NCBI GenBank assembly: GCA_027422505.1 | Contig: JAPQWV010000368.1 | Location: forward strand, 551,001 to 615,000 | Length of the DNA: 64,000 nucleotides | Reading direction: 5' to 3' | Source: Craterostigma plantagineum | Lineage: Eukaryota > Streptophyta > Magnoliopsida > Lamiales > Linderniaceae | Shown: positions 44,749-57,807 of the stretch, one piece after another | Layout of the letters: each line of letters opens with the position of its first letter | Numbering within the stretch: position 1 is the stretch's first letter | Notes under the pieces: generated by a model | Database searches by the model: none | The model's input: only the letters and a program-made list of their open reading frames with translations | What the model was told of the DNA's origin: nothing | Translations under genes and position numbers: made by a program

Positions 44749-46807
44749 TCTATACTATATAAAAGTTGGATCTGTACTCTCATTGAACATTCTTTTAGCC
44801 AATCCCAATGTGACATGTCATCAACAACAATGCAAATGACTATTTTGGGCTCATATGAGGGTAGAATTACATCTGCCATTGCTATATTTTCTTTAATAAT
44901 TAGGAAAATATCTGTTTTAATATACCTCAAGGCTCACGCATAGATTGTCTACAATTAGGGCAATTATACATTCATTGTATTTTCCGTAAGTGAAGGGGTA
45001 TAAGTGAAATCTTATCCAATGCCTTCCTTTATGGGATATTGGGAGGGAAGGTGTACTTTGAAGGGGCGGTGAAGATTCGAGCGGTGGCAGAAAGCTGATA
45101 ATCGTCGGCCGGCGAAATTGAGTTTGCGGCGGCGGAGGCGGAGATGTCTTGTGGGGTTGTGAGGTACTTGGAAGAAGATGAGTCCGAAACGTAAGTCGCG
45201 TTTCCAACTGTGAAGTCGCTGGGAGATCCGCAGTTTATGAAGTAGCGATCTTTGGGATCGAACGCTGCTTTCGAAGAAGATGAGAAGAAGCAGAGAATCG
45301 CCTGAATACAGATCGAAATTTCGCAGCCCATTATCAGAGGAGACCTGAAGGTGACAGATTTTGGACTCAAACGACTATACGAACATCACAGATTAACAAA
45401 TTGAGGTAAGAACTGAAATGGGTAAGAGATTACTACCGTGGTGATTATATGACCTTGAGCATAGAAAATCTGATGAAGAAACCACAGATTGGCAGGCGTT
45501 CTTCGGCTGGAGAATTTCTATTTTCAGGTGGGATGAAAGAAGGTGAGAAGAAAGATGAAGATTTCCGATATACAACAAAATCTAGCAAAGCAACAGCTTA
45601 AGCTGAAGTCAAAGGCTGTTCGCTTTTTGATTTCGTTAATTTTTCTTTTCGCATGTTTTGGTAGTCAGGAGAGATATCTCGGCAGGTGACATCATTCGCA
45701 GTTAACAAGTCCAAGCATTGTACAACAAATACGTAAGTTTTTCTTTCTTTCTTTGGTGATTTTGATAATTCTCGAGGTTTTGTTTCTTTTTTGGGAGTAA
45801 TTGATGCTACGCACTTTGTGGATAAATTTTGGTGAATTGAAGATGCTTGGAGATGAAATAGGGAAATGAGCGTGCGAACAAGTGTATAGGGCTTGGATTT
45901 GATAACAGAGTTTTTGTGGCGAAAGCAAGTTTCGGTCGAGAACATTGCGCATGAAGATCTTAACATAACTGCATTCGGTGTGGAGTTTGTGTGTTTAGTG
46001 ATGAATTGAATCTGCGACTCATCCATCGTTTTCTCCTTTTTTTTTTTTTCTTTTAGGAATTGGTATTGGAGAAGAATCTAACTGGGTATCTTTGGGGAAT
46101 GATGAGGTAGCTCATAATTCTAATTTTTCAGGTAATGCGGTGCAATTTCTTTTCTTTTGGCCTGTTATAGTTTTTCTGATCCGACGGCGTTTGTTATTTT
46201 TCTCTTTTGTTGTTTCTTTTTAGCCTGGGTTTGTCTCAGAGTGTTCATGAAATTAGGGATAGGTAGGTTTTGTGATCTTTAAAGGTTGGATTCATGGACG
46301 GGTACAGTTTTTGTATTAAACATTTTCTTTACATTCAATATATCATGGAAATAATATGCAAGAGTTACATGATAATTCCAATCAAATATTTTCCAGTCAT
46401 ATATATCAAACAACTTATTATTCGGATTCAACAACATTTAGTTTCCTCCAAATGTATTTGTATTTGTTGATTTATTCTTAATGTAAGCATATGTAATCAT
46501 GTATGACTGTAATATTTATTAATGTACGTCTATACTACTGCGCGACAAAATCAGAAATATAAGAACTAAGACTATAATACTTCAAATTATTACTATAGCG
46601 GGTCCAATTTGGCCCCCGAACCGTCGGGTTTTTTGGCCAATGGGACGTCAGCCCGCGGGCCTGACAAGTCGGGCCAGATGAGCCGACTTTTGGGCTGTAG
46701 AAATTAAAGCCCGAGCCCGTTGTTTTTTCAGGATCGGGTCGAGCTGGCCCACCGGCTCCGGCCCACTTTCAGCTATAGTTCCCGTGCACCGCACGGGGCA
46801 AAACTAG
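44749..46807 (+). mobile_element. Non-autonomous Helitron carrying captured gene fragments
   Basis: Begins TCTATACTATATAAAAG after an A (44748), as Helitrons do. It ends with a perfect hairpin CCCGTGC-ACC-GCACGGG (46781-46797), then CAAAACTAG, followed by T (46808). Length 2059 bp. No Rep/helicase is encoded. A broken fragment of a receptor kinase ectodomain gene lies inside in antisense (about 45370-44960). A GC-rich piece at about 46595-46780 is rich in GGCCCG-type words and looks hAT-derived. Confidence 0.85.
44955..45370 (-). pseudogene. Fragment of a malectin-like (CrRLK1L-type) receptor kinase gene
   Basis: On the minus strand, from Met at 45331, a signal peptide (ISICIQAILCFFSSSS) leads into the start of a malectin-like ectodomain: DPKDRYFINCGSPSDFTVGN, then KYLTTPQDISAS and ARIFTAPSKYTFP. 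Near 45040 a frameshift moves the continuation (HKGRHWIRFHLYPFTYGKYN) into another frame, and similarity stops soon after. The kinase domain is absent. It covers only about the first 130 of some 800 residues, and lies inside the Helitron, so it is best read as a captured piece. Confidence 0.75.
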
Positions 46808-47139
46808 TTTAGATTCAGTATCCTAAAATTGACCGACGTCAGTATAATAAACCCACACCCAAAATTACAATATCCTAAAATTGCAACAAATTCACACCCA
46901 AGAACAGAATTAGTATCCTGTCCTAAACAAAGAATACCTGCTTAGCAACACCAGCGAATTATTACGATTTCAGATAAGAAAAGATAAATCATTCTTCATT
47001 CAAGAACAAAGACGCCTGAAAACAGTCTCCAAACTCAGCATTGTTTCCACAATTAAAAAAACCCGCCACAATGACTAACCGAAGATATTATTCAGCTTAC
47101 GATTCAACGTCGTAAAATAAAAGAAAACAGAGCAAAAAC
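46808..47139. other. Region downstream of the eL15 gene
   Basis: AT-rich; it includes the probable 3' UTR of the eL15 gene on the minus strand. No other gene is seen. Confidence 0.5.
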
Positions 47140-48725
<1,586 letters not shown>

Positions 48726-49373
48726 TTGCACTCTCCCAAGATCTGCTGCTTCCAATTCCAACTGAGACCGGCGTACGAAAGAGGGAGAAAGAAGGATTAT
48801 AACTAGGGTTTTAGAAGAATGTTAATTAGGCCTCATGTGCCAAATGGGCTGAATTGTCATTTTTGAGTAAGGCCCATCTAAGTGCAATATGAAATATGAA
48901 TTGGCGTAGGTTAGTATACTAAAGTGCGGTGGATAAAAATTATAAATTAATCCGTCAATTAACCCATAATTTCTACATGACTTAATTAATTCTTAAAAAT
49001 AAGAAACTTATTAAATAACGCAGACTTAAAACTCATAATAACAAACTCAATTTAGTTTTAGTATACGTATTAAAACCACTTGTTACCAATTATTTTATTT
49101 TATTTCACACTATTAGGATGTACTAAAAATACTAGTTAATTAATCATAGGAAGGCTTGGCCAAGATTCTCCATTTTCTCAATTTGTCTAGGATGAGGGTC
49201 ATACTCTCCGCCCCGTGAATCCTCAAGTGAGAAATCAAATTACCAAATTGCTTTTTTATTTTGAAAGAAAATAGAATACAATAATCACCAACTAAACAAG
49301 AGGTGCTTTTTTTCCTCTATACTAATTTTTTTCACTTTCAAATGCATACTTCCATCATGATAAGGTATTATCA
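48726..49373. other. Promoter side of eL15 and 3' flank of the ethylene receptor gene
   Basis: The eL15 5' UTR and promoter lie upstream of 48725 on the minus strand; a pyrimidine-rich leader (TTCTTTCTCCCTC on the minus strand near 48785) resembles the TOP-like leaders of ribosomal genes. No other gene is seen. Confidence 0.5.
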
Positions 49374-52300
49374 TTAAATTTGCAGCAAAACCCGCTCGAT
49401 CTCCGAACCAATCTCCCGATACGAGCACGGCTTACGAACCGCACCGTCCATCCCGACCCTAACGCACTTATCCCTCAGAATTGCACCGCCGTCCTCCTCC
49501 TCGCCTCCGCCGCTGCCCTCCGAAAACAGAGCGACGATCAAAGGCCATCGATTTCCGCCCCTAAACCTTCGAATCGTCGAAGCCACCTCGAGTCCATCGG
49601 AGTCCCCCAGGTCGAGGTCCATAACCACGACTCGGTACGTCGGACCGCGGCTCATAAGAGCGTCCATGCACTCATCTCCACGAGAGACGGCCGAGACGGT
49701 GCACCCGAGCCGCTCGAGCATCTTCTCGGTCACCCCCCGGTTCGTACCGCCCGAGTCGACCAACAAGACGTCGAGCCCTCTGAAGACCGACGATGTTTCT
49801 TCTTGACCGATTATTGCAGGCGTTCGATCGATTTGGAACCGTAATAACAAAGCCGCGCGCCGGTCCGAGCCCTCAGGATTCGATACCACCCGTATGTCGC
49901 CTTGCATCATCTGTTGTTTTTTTTGGGTAAAACACAAAAGTAGGGTATATCTTTACTTCAATGAAGCTCTATATTTCTATCACTATTTATAACGTTGAGA
50001 TACCGTGTAACATCGATCGGTTAGAAAAGATTGCGTAATAAATTACCTGAACGAGCTTCATGCACGCTTTAAAGCTCGCGCTCTCCTCCGCAAAGCCGTC
50101 GATCTTCCGCCTGCCGTACGCAAAAAACGAGGGGATCACATTGCAATCCCCCCATTGGGTCGTTCTCGCGGGTCGAACCGCTCCGACCTCAAACTTGACG
50201 AAGACGAACCCGTCCTCCGACTCAACCTGCCCGCCGGCACGCCCGTCGGCCCAACCCCGACTCCCGCTCGTTGGATATACCCTAAGCACGAGACAACCTC
50301 GTCTTCTCCTTTCGTCATTCAGCTTATTGCTGACCATGTGCAAGATCACCTGGAGAACCCTCTTCTCGTCGCCCACGACCCGCTCCGGCAACGACCCGTC
50401 GGCTTCTACTGTAAAATCCCAATTGGCCTGAGCGCATAGGCACTCGGCCACACAACACGCGTCCTTCATAGTCGAGTGCAGCGAAAAGGGTCTCGCCTCT
50501 AAAGGAAGCCCCGTGCCGTCCATGGTGTCCGAGATTAGGGAGGAGAGAACATTGCTCGTCTTGACCATGGACTCGATGATGAGCCGCTGCGGCCCGTCGA
50601 ACGAATTTTCCTCCCGCAATAGGGACAAAAGGCCAACAATCGAGTGCATGGGTCCCCTCAGTCCGCGGCTCATAGCCGCCTGAAACCCGTCCCTGGCCTG
50701 GCTAGCCATGAGAGCGTCTTGGCTGGCCTTCTGCAAGGCGCGGTTTTGCTCCTCGAGCTTCTCCCTCATGAGCCGGGACTCCTCGAGCACCGAGGCGTGG
50801 GAGAGGGCCACTGCCACCTGGTCGGCCACCACCTCCACGATCTCGAGCTCGTGGCTTGTCCAGGCTCGGCCCGGGAGGAGGACCAGGACGAGTATGGCAT
50901 AGTAGGACGGAACCGCCACCTCGGCCGCCGCCCCACCGAAGTTGGCCACCTTCAGCATCGGCACTCGGACGGCTGCCGCAGGCCCGAGCTCGTCGGTTTT
51001 CGTCCCTCCACCGTCACTTCCGAGGGCGAGGGGAGACTCGGGGTCGATAATCTTCGCGCCGTCGCTCCCCTTGATCAATCTCACGTAGGGGTCGCTTGTC
51101 GGGACGGGTCCCACGTCGGAGAGGTTCCTGCCTGTTATCGAAGAGGGAAACGGTGAATTTACGGGGCAACATCATACAAATAACAACTTTAAAAATTAAG
51201 CAATTTAGCAACATTATACTCCTGACCCTGCCCAAATTCTAGGGTTCTAACTTATGATCTAGGATTTCGACGAATTTAGGGACATTACACTCCAAAACCC
51301 TCTTCAATTTCTAGGGTTGCGTCGTATCTATGCCTTTAGCGAACTTAGGGCCTGATATTATACGACAATAACATTCGATTTTAAGTAATTGAAGGACAAT
51401 ATATGACGTACCCTTAGATTTTGCCTTAACTCCAGAGTTCAACGTACAATCTAGCGTTTCTGCGAATTCAGATAGTGATACTACACGAAAAACAACTTTC
51501 AAAATTAAGCAGTTTTGGCCCAAAAAAAGAACCAAGCTACCTAGCGTCTAATATACCTAAATTGCTTAATTTTGAACGCTATAGTCTGTATAGTTCCATC
51601 CCTAAATACTTTGTCCCTATAATGCCCCTGAATCACTTAATTTTTGAATGTTACTTTCCGTACAACGTCACCCCTAAATTCTTAGTCCCTATACTCCACT
51701 CCCTATTATTATTAGAAATCGATGGGTCATTCCTTAAATCAATTTGTGATAGGAGGAGAAAGCCTCTTATATATATAGTGGCTCGAAGAGCTTGAATTAG
51801 TCGATGTTTGTCAAACTCCAATTTTATAATCTCAACACGCCCCCTCACGTGTGACATGGCTGGCCTAACACGTGGACATATAAATCGGGTGACGGTGAAT
51901 ACCATATTAGAAATCGAGGGTACTTCCTAAGAAGAGAAAAACAAACCATACCCTTCAACTCGTGGGTCAAGTTCATCTCGGTCCGCCCGGCATTTGGCAT
52001 CCACACGGCGCAGTTCTTCAGGTCGAGCGTCCTCGAGAGCTCGACCAACGTCGTGTGGAGTATCGTGTGCCTGTCAAGCGACCTTCGTATCTCTCGGGTG
52101 AGCATCCTCACGTGGCGGCTCGCGTCGGTCTGCTTCCTTATGATCCCGACCTCCCTGTCGAGGTCCCACGCCTTCTTCATCAGCATGCGCTCGCGCACCT
52201 TCACCTTCAGCAGCAACGGTATTAGGCTCACGAGCGCTATCGCCGTGGCGAAGGAGACCAAAGCGGTCAGCAATTTGAAGACGGTTAGAGCCAACGTTAG

Positions 52301-52639
52301 CCGGAAAGTGTGGGGCCCGAACGTCCAGCTGTTTAGTAGGTGCGTGGCGCCGCATAGTACGATGAAGGCCGTGAATTGGAGTAGGACCCACTTGAATGGG
52401 AAGTTTGAGCAGCTCACGAAGTAGAGGAGTTCGACGGGGATTGAGAAGTATGCCACGGCGATCAGTACGTCGCTGACTCGCTGGCATTCGAGGATCGTCT
52501 CGGCGGAGAGTAGGGCGCCGGCGCCGTCGTCGTCGCAGGTGCAGCGGGGGAAGTGGTGGTGGTCGTCGTCGGCGGAGGACGCCGGTGAGGAGAAGCACGG
52601 GGATAGGATCAAGAATAGGCAGAGAAAGGGCTTCTTCAT
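49374..52639 (-). CDS. ETR2: Subfamily II ethylene receptor (ETR2/EIN4-like)
   Basis: Three exons on the minus strand: 52639-51952, 51131-50047 and 49910-49374; phases agree, 769 aa. It binds ethylene in the ER membrane and represses the pathway through CTR1 when ethylene is absent. An extra N-terminal hydrophobic segment (residues 4-20), as in subfamily II, precedes the dimerising cysteines C33 and C35. Three membrane helices follow, with copper ligands C96 and H100 in [13 protein letters not shown] domain lies at about 190-350. The histidine-kinase-like domain is degenerate: [19 protein letters not shown] lacks the phospho-acceptor His, and the N and G boxes are absent. The receiver (exon 3) keeps [10 protein letters not shown] and KPCSY but has VDSGGTNR where an acidic cluster is usual. 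Confidence 0.94.
51132..51951 (-). repeat. Intron 1 of the ethylene receptor gene with diverged repeats
   Basis: An 820-bp intron containing imperfect repeats with the words CAACTTTAAAAATTAAGCAA, GGGACATTACACT and TTTCGACGAATTTAG. They resemble the AACTTTCAAAATTGAAGCAA blocks in ITPK intron 6. Confidence 0.55.
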
Positions 52640-53035
52640 TGGGTCGATTTCTTGGTCATCTCACGGCATTTTTTAGGTTGGAGACTGTAAGAAAAAAATA
52701 CTTTCTTTTTGGGGGGGAAGGAAAGAATTTATTACCTTAGGTAGGCCATGGGCCTTCTTCGTCTGTGCAGATCTTCTTTGTATTGAGGAAATCGCGCGTG
52801 AAATCAAATTGATTCGTTCCTGATTGAGGTTCACAAGCGGAAAGAAAAGATTCCGAACAGCCGAAAAAAACCCATGAAAAATTATGGAAAAATAGGATCA
52901 AGTTGGACGATAAGTTTCCGACAAGCCGTTTGTTTAGCGACGAATAGAGATAAAAGTACGATCCTTAATCAGCCATTACAGGTAAAAGACTGCTGCCCAA
53001 AGACTAGTGACAGTTTCTATGTCTCGTTACCTTGG

Positions 53036-53084
<49 letters not shown>

Positions 53085-53679
53085 GACGTTTGAAATGCAA
53101 TAGAGAGAATAGAAAACTAGGCGAAATAATTATTACAAGGAGAAGTTCAAGAAAAAGAAACGCTGGCTTCATCTTTCATGAATGTAAATGTATTCATTCT
53201 ATGCACTGTTGACGTAGGGGGGAGAGAGAGAGAGAGATGGGGTGAGTGGGGCCTACAAAAGGTTGGATGAAGAGAACTTGGACACAATTTGAATTATTAA
53301 TAGTTTATGCTTCACGAAGAAGAAAGTTGAGAACAAAACGAGAAAAAAAGCCAATCTAGGAAATAAAATAATAGTATTAATTTCGTGTAGTAATAGTATA
53401 TGCACACTTGCTTAGTAGCACACTATATGATGATAGATGATAATGTGCGCAAGTTGAGGCGACAGACACATCTGGCGTGGATTCTCTGATTATGGTCTTG
53501 AAAATACTTTGTTTTAGAATAACGTACGATTTAAAAGGTATAATAATATTATGTGTGGGCTGGACATAATTGCCATATATTATACTTTATTCCGAGCAAG
53601 ATGCAATGCAAGATCTAACCTATGTTATAATATGATTTGAGTGTAATTTTCTTTACATGACGTTTTTTCTCTTGGGTTA
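52640..53679. promoter_or_regulatory. Upstream region of the ethylene receptor gene with GA/CT microsatellites
   Basis: Long GA runs at 53037-53082 and 53221-53240 (CT on the gene strand) lie 0.4-0.6 kb upstream of the start codon, typical of plant 5' UTR or promoter CT tracts. The ORF reading through the GA run (RERERERE) is not a gene. Nothing else is recognised. Confidence 0.55.
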
Positions 53680-54712
53680 ATTATGATTCAGGCCCCATAA
53701 ATGTTTTAAATAGGGCTCAGGACATGTCAGAAAAAATAGTTTTAAGGACCCGATTTCTGCAGTACCACTTCATTGTTCTGCAGCACTACTCCATTGTTCT
53801 ACAACCACTTCATTGTTCTGCAGTACCACTTCATTTGTTCTGCAGTACCACTTCATCTTTATGCAGTAACAATGAAGTGGTAATGCAGAATAATGAAGTG
53901 GTATTGCATAACAATGAAGTGAAATTGCAAAACAATGAAATGGTACTGCGGAACAATGAAGTGGTACTGTATAACAATGAAGTGGTACTGCGGAATAGAC
54001 ATGCTCATTTTTAACCCTAACCGGTGGTTTAACCGGCTAACCGCCAATTAATTAACCGCCGGTTACGATTAAATCGTAACCGGCCGATAACCGTAATCGG
54101 CAACCGTCATCGGCCGGTTACGGGGCGGTTAGGGGTTTTCCCAAACCGCCAACCGTCGATTAGGCGGTTAACCGGCGGTTATAACCGTTAAAAAATAAAT
54201 AAAATAAAAATAAATGATATACTATTTTAATTTACTAATATTAATATTAATTTATTAGAAATACTATGTACCTTTACTAATATCAATGTAATTAATTAGA
54301 AATTTTTGAAAATATGTATTTTATATTGTATTAAAATTTTGTAATATATTTTATGAGTTCATAAAATTTATTATATTTAAAATTTTACATCAAAATAGTA
54401 AAATACAAACGGAAATACACCGAAAATTCATTTAACTTTGCACTAAATTGCAAAATAAAAAGTATAAAATAAAAAAATAAAAATTAACTGGCAGTTAGAT
54501 TAACCGGCAACCGGAGACGGCTAACCGTCAACCACCCCCGACCAGTTAGGTTACGGTGGACTAACTGTCAACTGCCGGACTAACCACCGGCGGTTGGGCA
54601 TCTCTACTGCGGAACAATGAAGTGGTACTGTAGAAATCGGGTTATTAAACTAATTTTTTTTCTGACAGGGTCTGAAATCAAATTTTAAATGGTAACGGAC
54701 CTGAAACGAAAT
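53680..54712. repeat. Foldback array of a 21-22 bp motif, split by a hAT element
   Basis: Five copies of GCAGTACCACTTCATTGTTC run one way (53757-53862), then seven copies of the inverse, ACAATGAAGTGGTACTGCGG, run the other way (53865-53995 and 54607-54640). Outside the array the flanks are also inverted copies: CCCGATTTCTGCAGTACC on the left, GGTACTGTAGAAATCGGG on the right, then TGTCAGAAAAAA against TTTTTTTCTGACAG. The whole is therefore a foldback structure built from a minisatellite. No ORF of substance is present. Confidence 0.85.
53996..54606. mobile_element. Non-autonomous hAT element in the foldback array
   Basis: A 611-bp insert flanked by the 8-bp duplication CTGCGGAA (53988-53995 and 54607-54614). 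Ends TAGACATGCTCA and TGGGCATCTCTA are inverted with mismatches. Subterminal parts are rich in AACCGCC and GGCGGTTA words; the interior is AT-rich. No transposase is encoded. Confidence 0.85.
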
Positions 54713-55195
54713 TTCTCCTTTTTTCTTTCTTTTAAATGTTATAGTCACTCATACTACTATCAATAGGCCGACCCATTGGATTTAATTATAGGCTGGGCTG
54801 ATCAATTCTCCATTTCGAGCGCTATTTGTTGGCATAGAAAATTGTTGGGTAAAATGAGGTATTTTCAATCACTATCCATTGTTCTTTAAACGAAAAACAA
54901 ATATAAGTTGAAAGATTTATCTTCATGATCATGTATATCCATATATAGGGTTAACTACAATGATTTGCAAGAAATATAGAAAAATATGGATGGAATGGGC
55001 ATCATACTTCAACTGAATTGTTTGATTGTGTATGTATAGAAATGGAACGTAACCATAGTTGTTCGCCCACACTAACAATTCAAAGGGCGATTTTAGTTAA
55101 TAACAATTTAGGGTCAAGTTGGTAATTTTTCTTACTTCTCCTTGCAGCCCACACATCTGGAGCTGTCAAACGGGCCCGCGGCCTGCGGTCCCGCC
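54713..55195. other. Intergenic, ending in a truncated transposon start
   Basis: No gene. The last 37 bases (GGAGCTGTCAAACGGGCCCG and on) look like the beginning of another hAT-type element cut off by the retrotransposon at 55196. Confidence 0.45.
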
Positions 55196-57646
55196 TGTAA
55201 TACCCGTAAAATAAATGCGGGATTATTTTTGTAATGCTCGAAATTAATGAGATTAATTTTCGGACTAAACGGATTTTTGCGGGAGCGAGCTGGAAAACAT
55301 TAATTGGGCCAAGAAAATATTAATTGGGCCAAGAAAATTAGAAAGCTCAAGAAATAAAGTAGATTAAATAGGTTTTCAGCCCAATTGATAAATAAGGCCC
55401 AAACAAATAATAAATAACACTTACTTGATCCATTTAGGGATAGGTAACGAAAGTATTTATGGTCACTTGCTTTAGATTTAACAATTACCACCTAGTACAA
55501 CCAATTAGAATAAAGTAACAATAGATAGAGGCGTGAGATTGCTTAATGGAAAGGGCAAAACACGTCTAGACCTTGTCATATCATTTGCTACTTTCAAAGT
55601 AGTTCGAGTATATCATAAACATTACAGGAGAAAACTTTGATTAACAAACAAAGCTAGAACGAAAACTTTGAAGAAATTCAAGCATCCGAAGTATCACTCT
55701 CAAAGAAAGGTACGATGATGATTGATACTCTCAATACTTGATATATTTTTTTTTCAATATGTATATAACAATCACAGTAGAATTCGCTACCATGTTAGAG
55801 AAACCCTAGTTAATAAATTCGAGTAAGTCAAGGAGTGTTCGAAGATTATTAGTTCGAAGGAAGTTAAAATCTATAATGTTCTGCCTTTGAAATTCAGTAT
55901 GTTCTTCATCGATTATAGATTTTAGGGTTTTGAGAGGGAGAATCTCGATTTTAGAAGTCTCGACAAAGTTCAGGTAGATGTCGAGGTATGTAAGAAAGTC
56001 GAAAGATAGATGTCGAAAGGTATGTTTGAGTGTTGTATTGTTATTATAGATAGATGTCGAAATAAGATAAATGTCGAGAGGTCGTACTAAGAGGTTTCGA
56101 GATTTAACCTAATTAAAACTCGAGATATATTTAGGAAAAATATCGACATGAAATCTCGGCAAGCTTATAGATCTCGACATTTTTATAAGAGGATGTCTCG
56201 ACATTTTAGTTTCGACATTTTCAGAAATAGTGGTCTCGACATTTTATAGGTTTCGACATTTTACTTTTAAGGATCTCGACATTTCGGATTTCAGTTTGAG
56301 CTCGACATTTGCATTGGTAAAGATTCAAAGTCTATAAAGTCTCGACATTTTGTAAAGCTTTGACACATAATCTCGAGATCTACCTCTTTCAGTATATAAA
56401 AGGTCTCGACATTATTAGATTATCTCGACATTTATATGATATCGATATTTCTTTTCTCAAGACATATCTTATATGGATGTCGACATTATAAGATTTCGAC
56501 ATTTTGTTTTTGATTAATAAATTTTCGGTACTTTAGGGTTTTGATAATTTTAGCATTTTCGAAATTTATATGACTTAATAGATATATTAATATGAAAATA
56601 TTTATTATATTCAGAGGATCCATCGTTAGAGACTTCAACAGATCTCGTATTTGACTATAGCAGGAGGACAGGTAGGTGGATCATCCATCTACGATACGTA
56701 AACACAAATATGTTTTATGTGCTCTTATGTGATTCAATGATTTCTGGGATTTACGTGATTTACGTGTTTACGTGTTTTACGGACATTTCATGCGAACCAT
56801 GTTTTTATATGCTATTACGCTTATATGCATAGCATGTGCATATCACGTGAGGGCAAGAGATGGTTTCCACCGTAGCGATACGGTGATGATTTGATATACG
56901 AACGATTGGGGGTAGACTGAGATGATTTTGATTGCTATTTGAGGTTGGGTTCGCACGCCACTTAGCGGAGACAGACGTGATCGATCTGTCTACTCGGATG
57001 TGGTCGATTCGAGGTGCATACCGCTGATATGGATACGGGTATATTGATATATTACCCATGTACTGATACGGGTCTGACCGCCCATGACTATGGGTTATTA
57101 CCCATGATATTGGATACGGGTGTTATCACCCATGATATTGGATACGGGTGGAATCACGTGACCACCCATGATAATTATTGCGCGCGTGGGTGTCGAGCCT
57201 AACCTAGGGCCCTGTGTTGTAAGAGATGAGATAGGATGTGGGAAAAGAAAGAGTGTGCATTATATCATGTTGTGAGATATGGGATTGGGATTGAGTGCAC
57301 ACTTGCATACATGCATTTTATTCACCTACTGGGCAAATTGCTCAGTGTTTACGTGTTGTAGGTACTGAGTCTGACGCCGATACGCGGCGAGACTGAGGCG
57401 GCTGGTGGCGGTGCTCCACGGACTTTTGAGGGCAGGGCGGTACATGGATGCGACCTGTGGAGCGGCGTTAGGGTTTTTGCTATTTTATTATTTTGGGGCT
57501 ACGGCCTTTGTATAGACTGACTATGTAGACGACATTTTGTCGTAATGTATATTACTCTAGGAAAAAGTTTTTGTTAGACGGGTCTTCCGCGGCTTACGTT
57601 GCGAAAATCCGCCCATAAACCTAATTAGAAAAGTAGGGTCGCCACA
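55196..57646 (+). repeat. First LTR of the chromovirus-type element
   Basis: 2451 bp, starting TGTAATACCCGTAAAATAAA and ending GTCGCCACA. It contains a dense field of ATGTCGA words (55976-56080) followed by about a dozen TCGACATTT words (56155-56505), and a short tandem region of GGATACGGGT and ACCCATGATATT words (57015-57170). The R-region has CTACTGGGCAAATTGCTCAG, typical of Tekay/Del LTRs. Confidence 0.9.
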
Positions 57647-57807
57647 GGTGGTATCAGAGCTTCGGCTTTAGATTCTGCAGACTGTCCATGTACTGCCGCT
57701 CAAAAGCCTGGAGAACCAGCCTGGCCTGTAAGTTCAATGATTGATTATGTGATTACGTGTTATTTGATATGTGTGCTTTCTATGACTGACTGTAGAATTA
57801 GTTAAAA

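Noticed and set aside
50644..51156. 170-codon plus-strand ORF
   Set aside because: A shadow of the ethylene receptor exon 2, which has clear homology on the minus strand.
52874..53212. 112-codon ORF with RERERE run
   Set aside because: Product of the GA microsatellite in the receptor gene promoter.
53757..54640. CRISPR-like short repeat array
   Set aside because: Units are head to tail without unique spacers, change direction midway, and lie in a plant genome.
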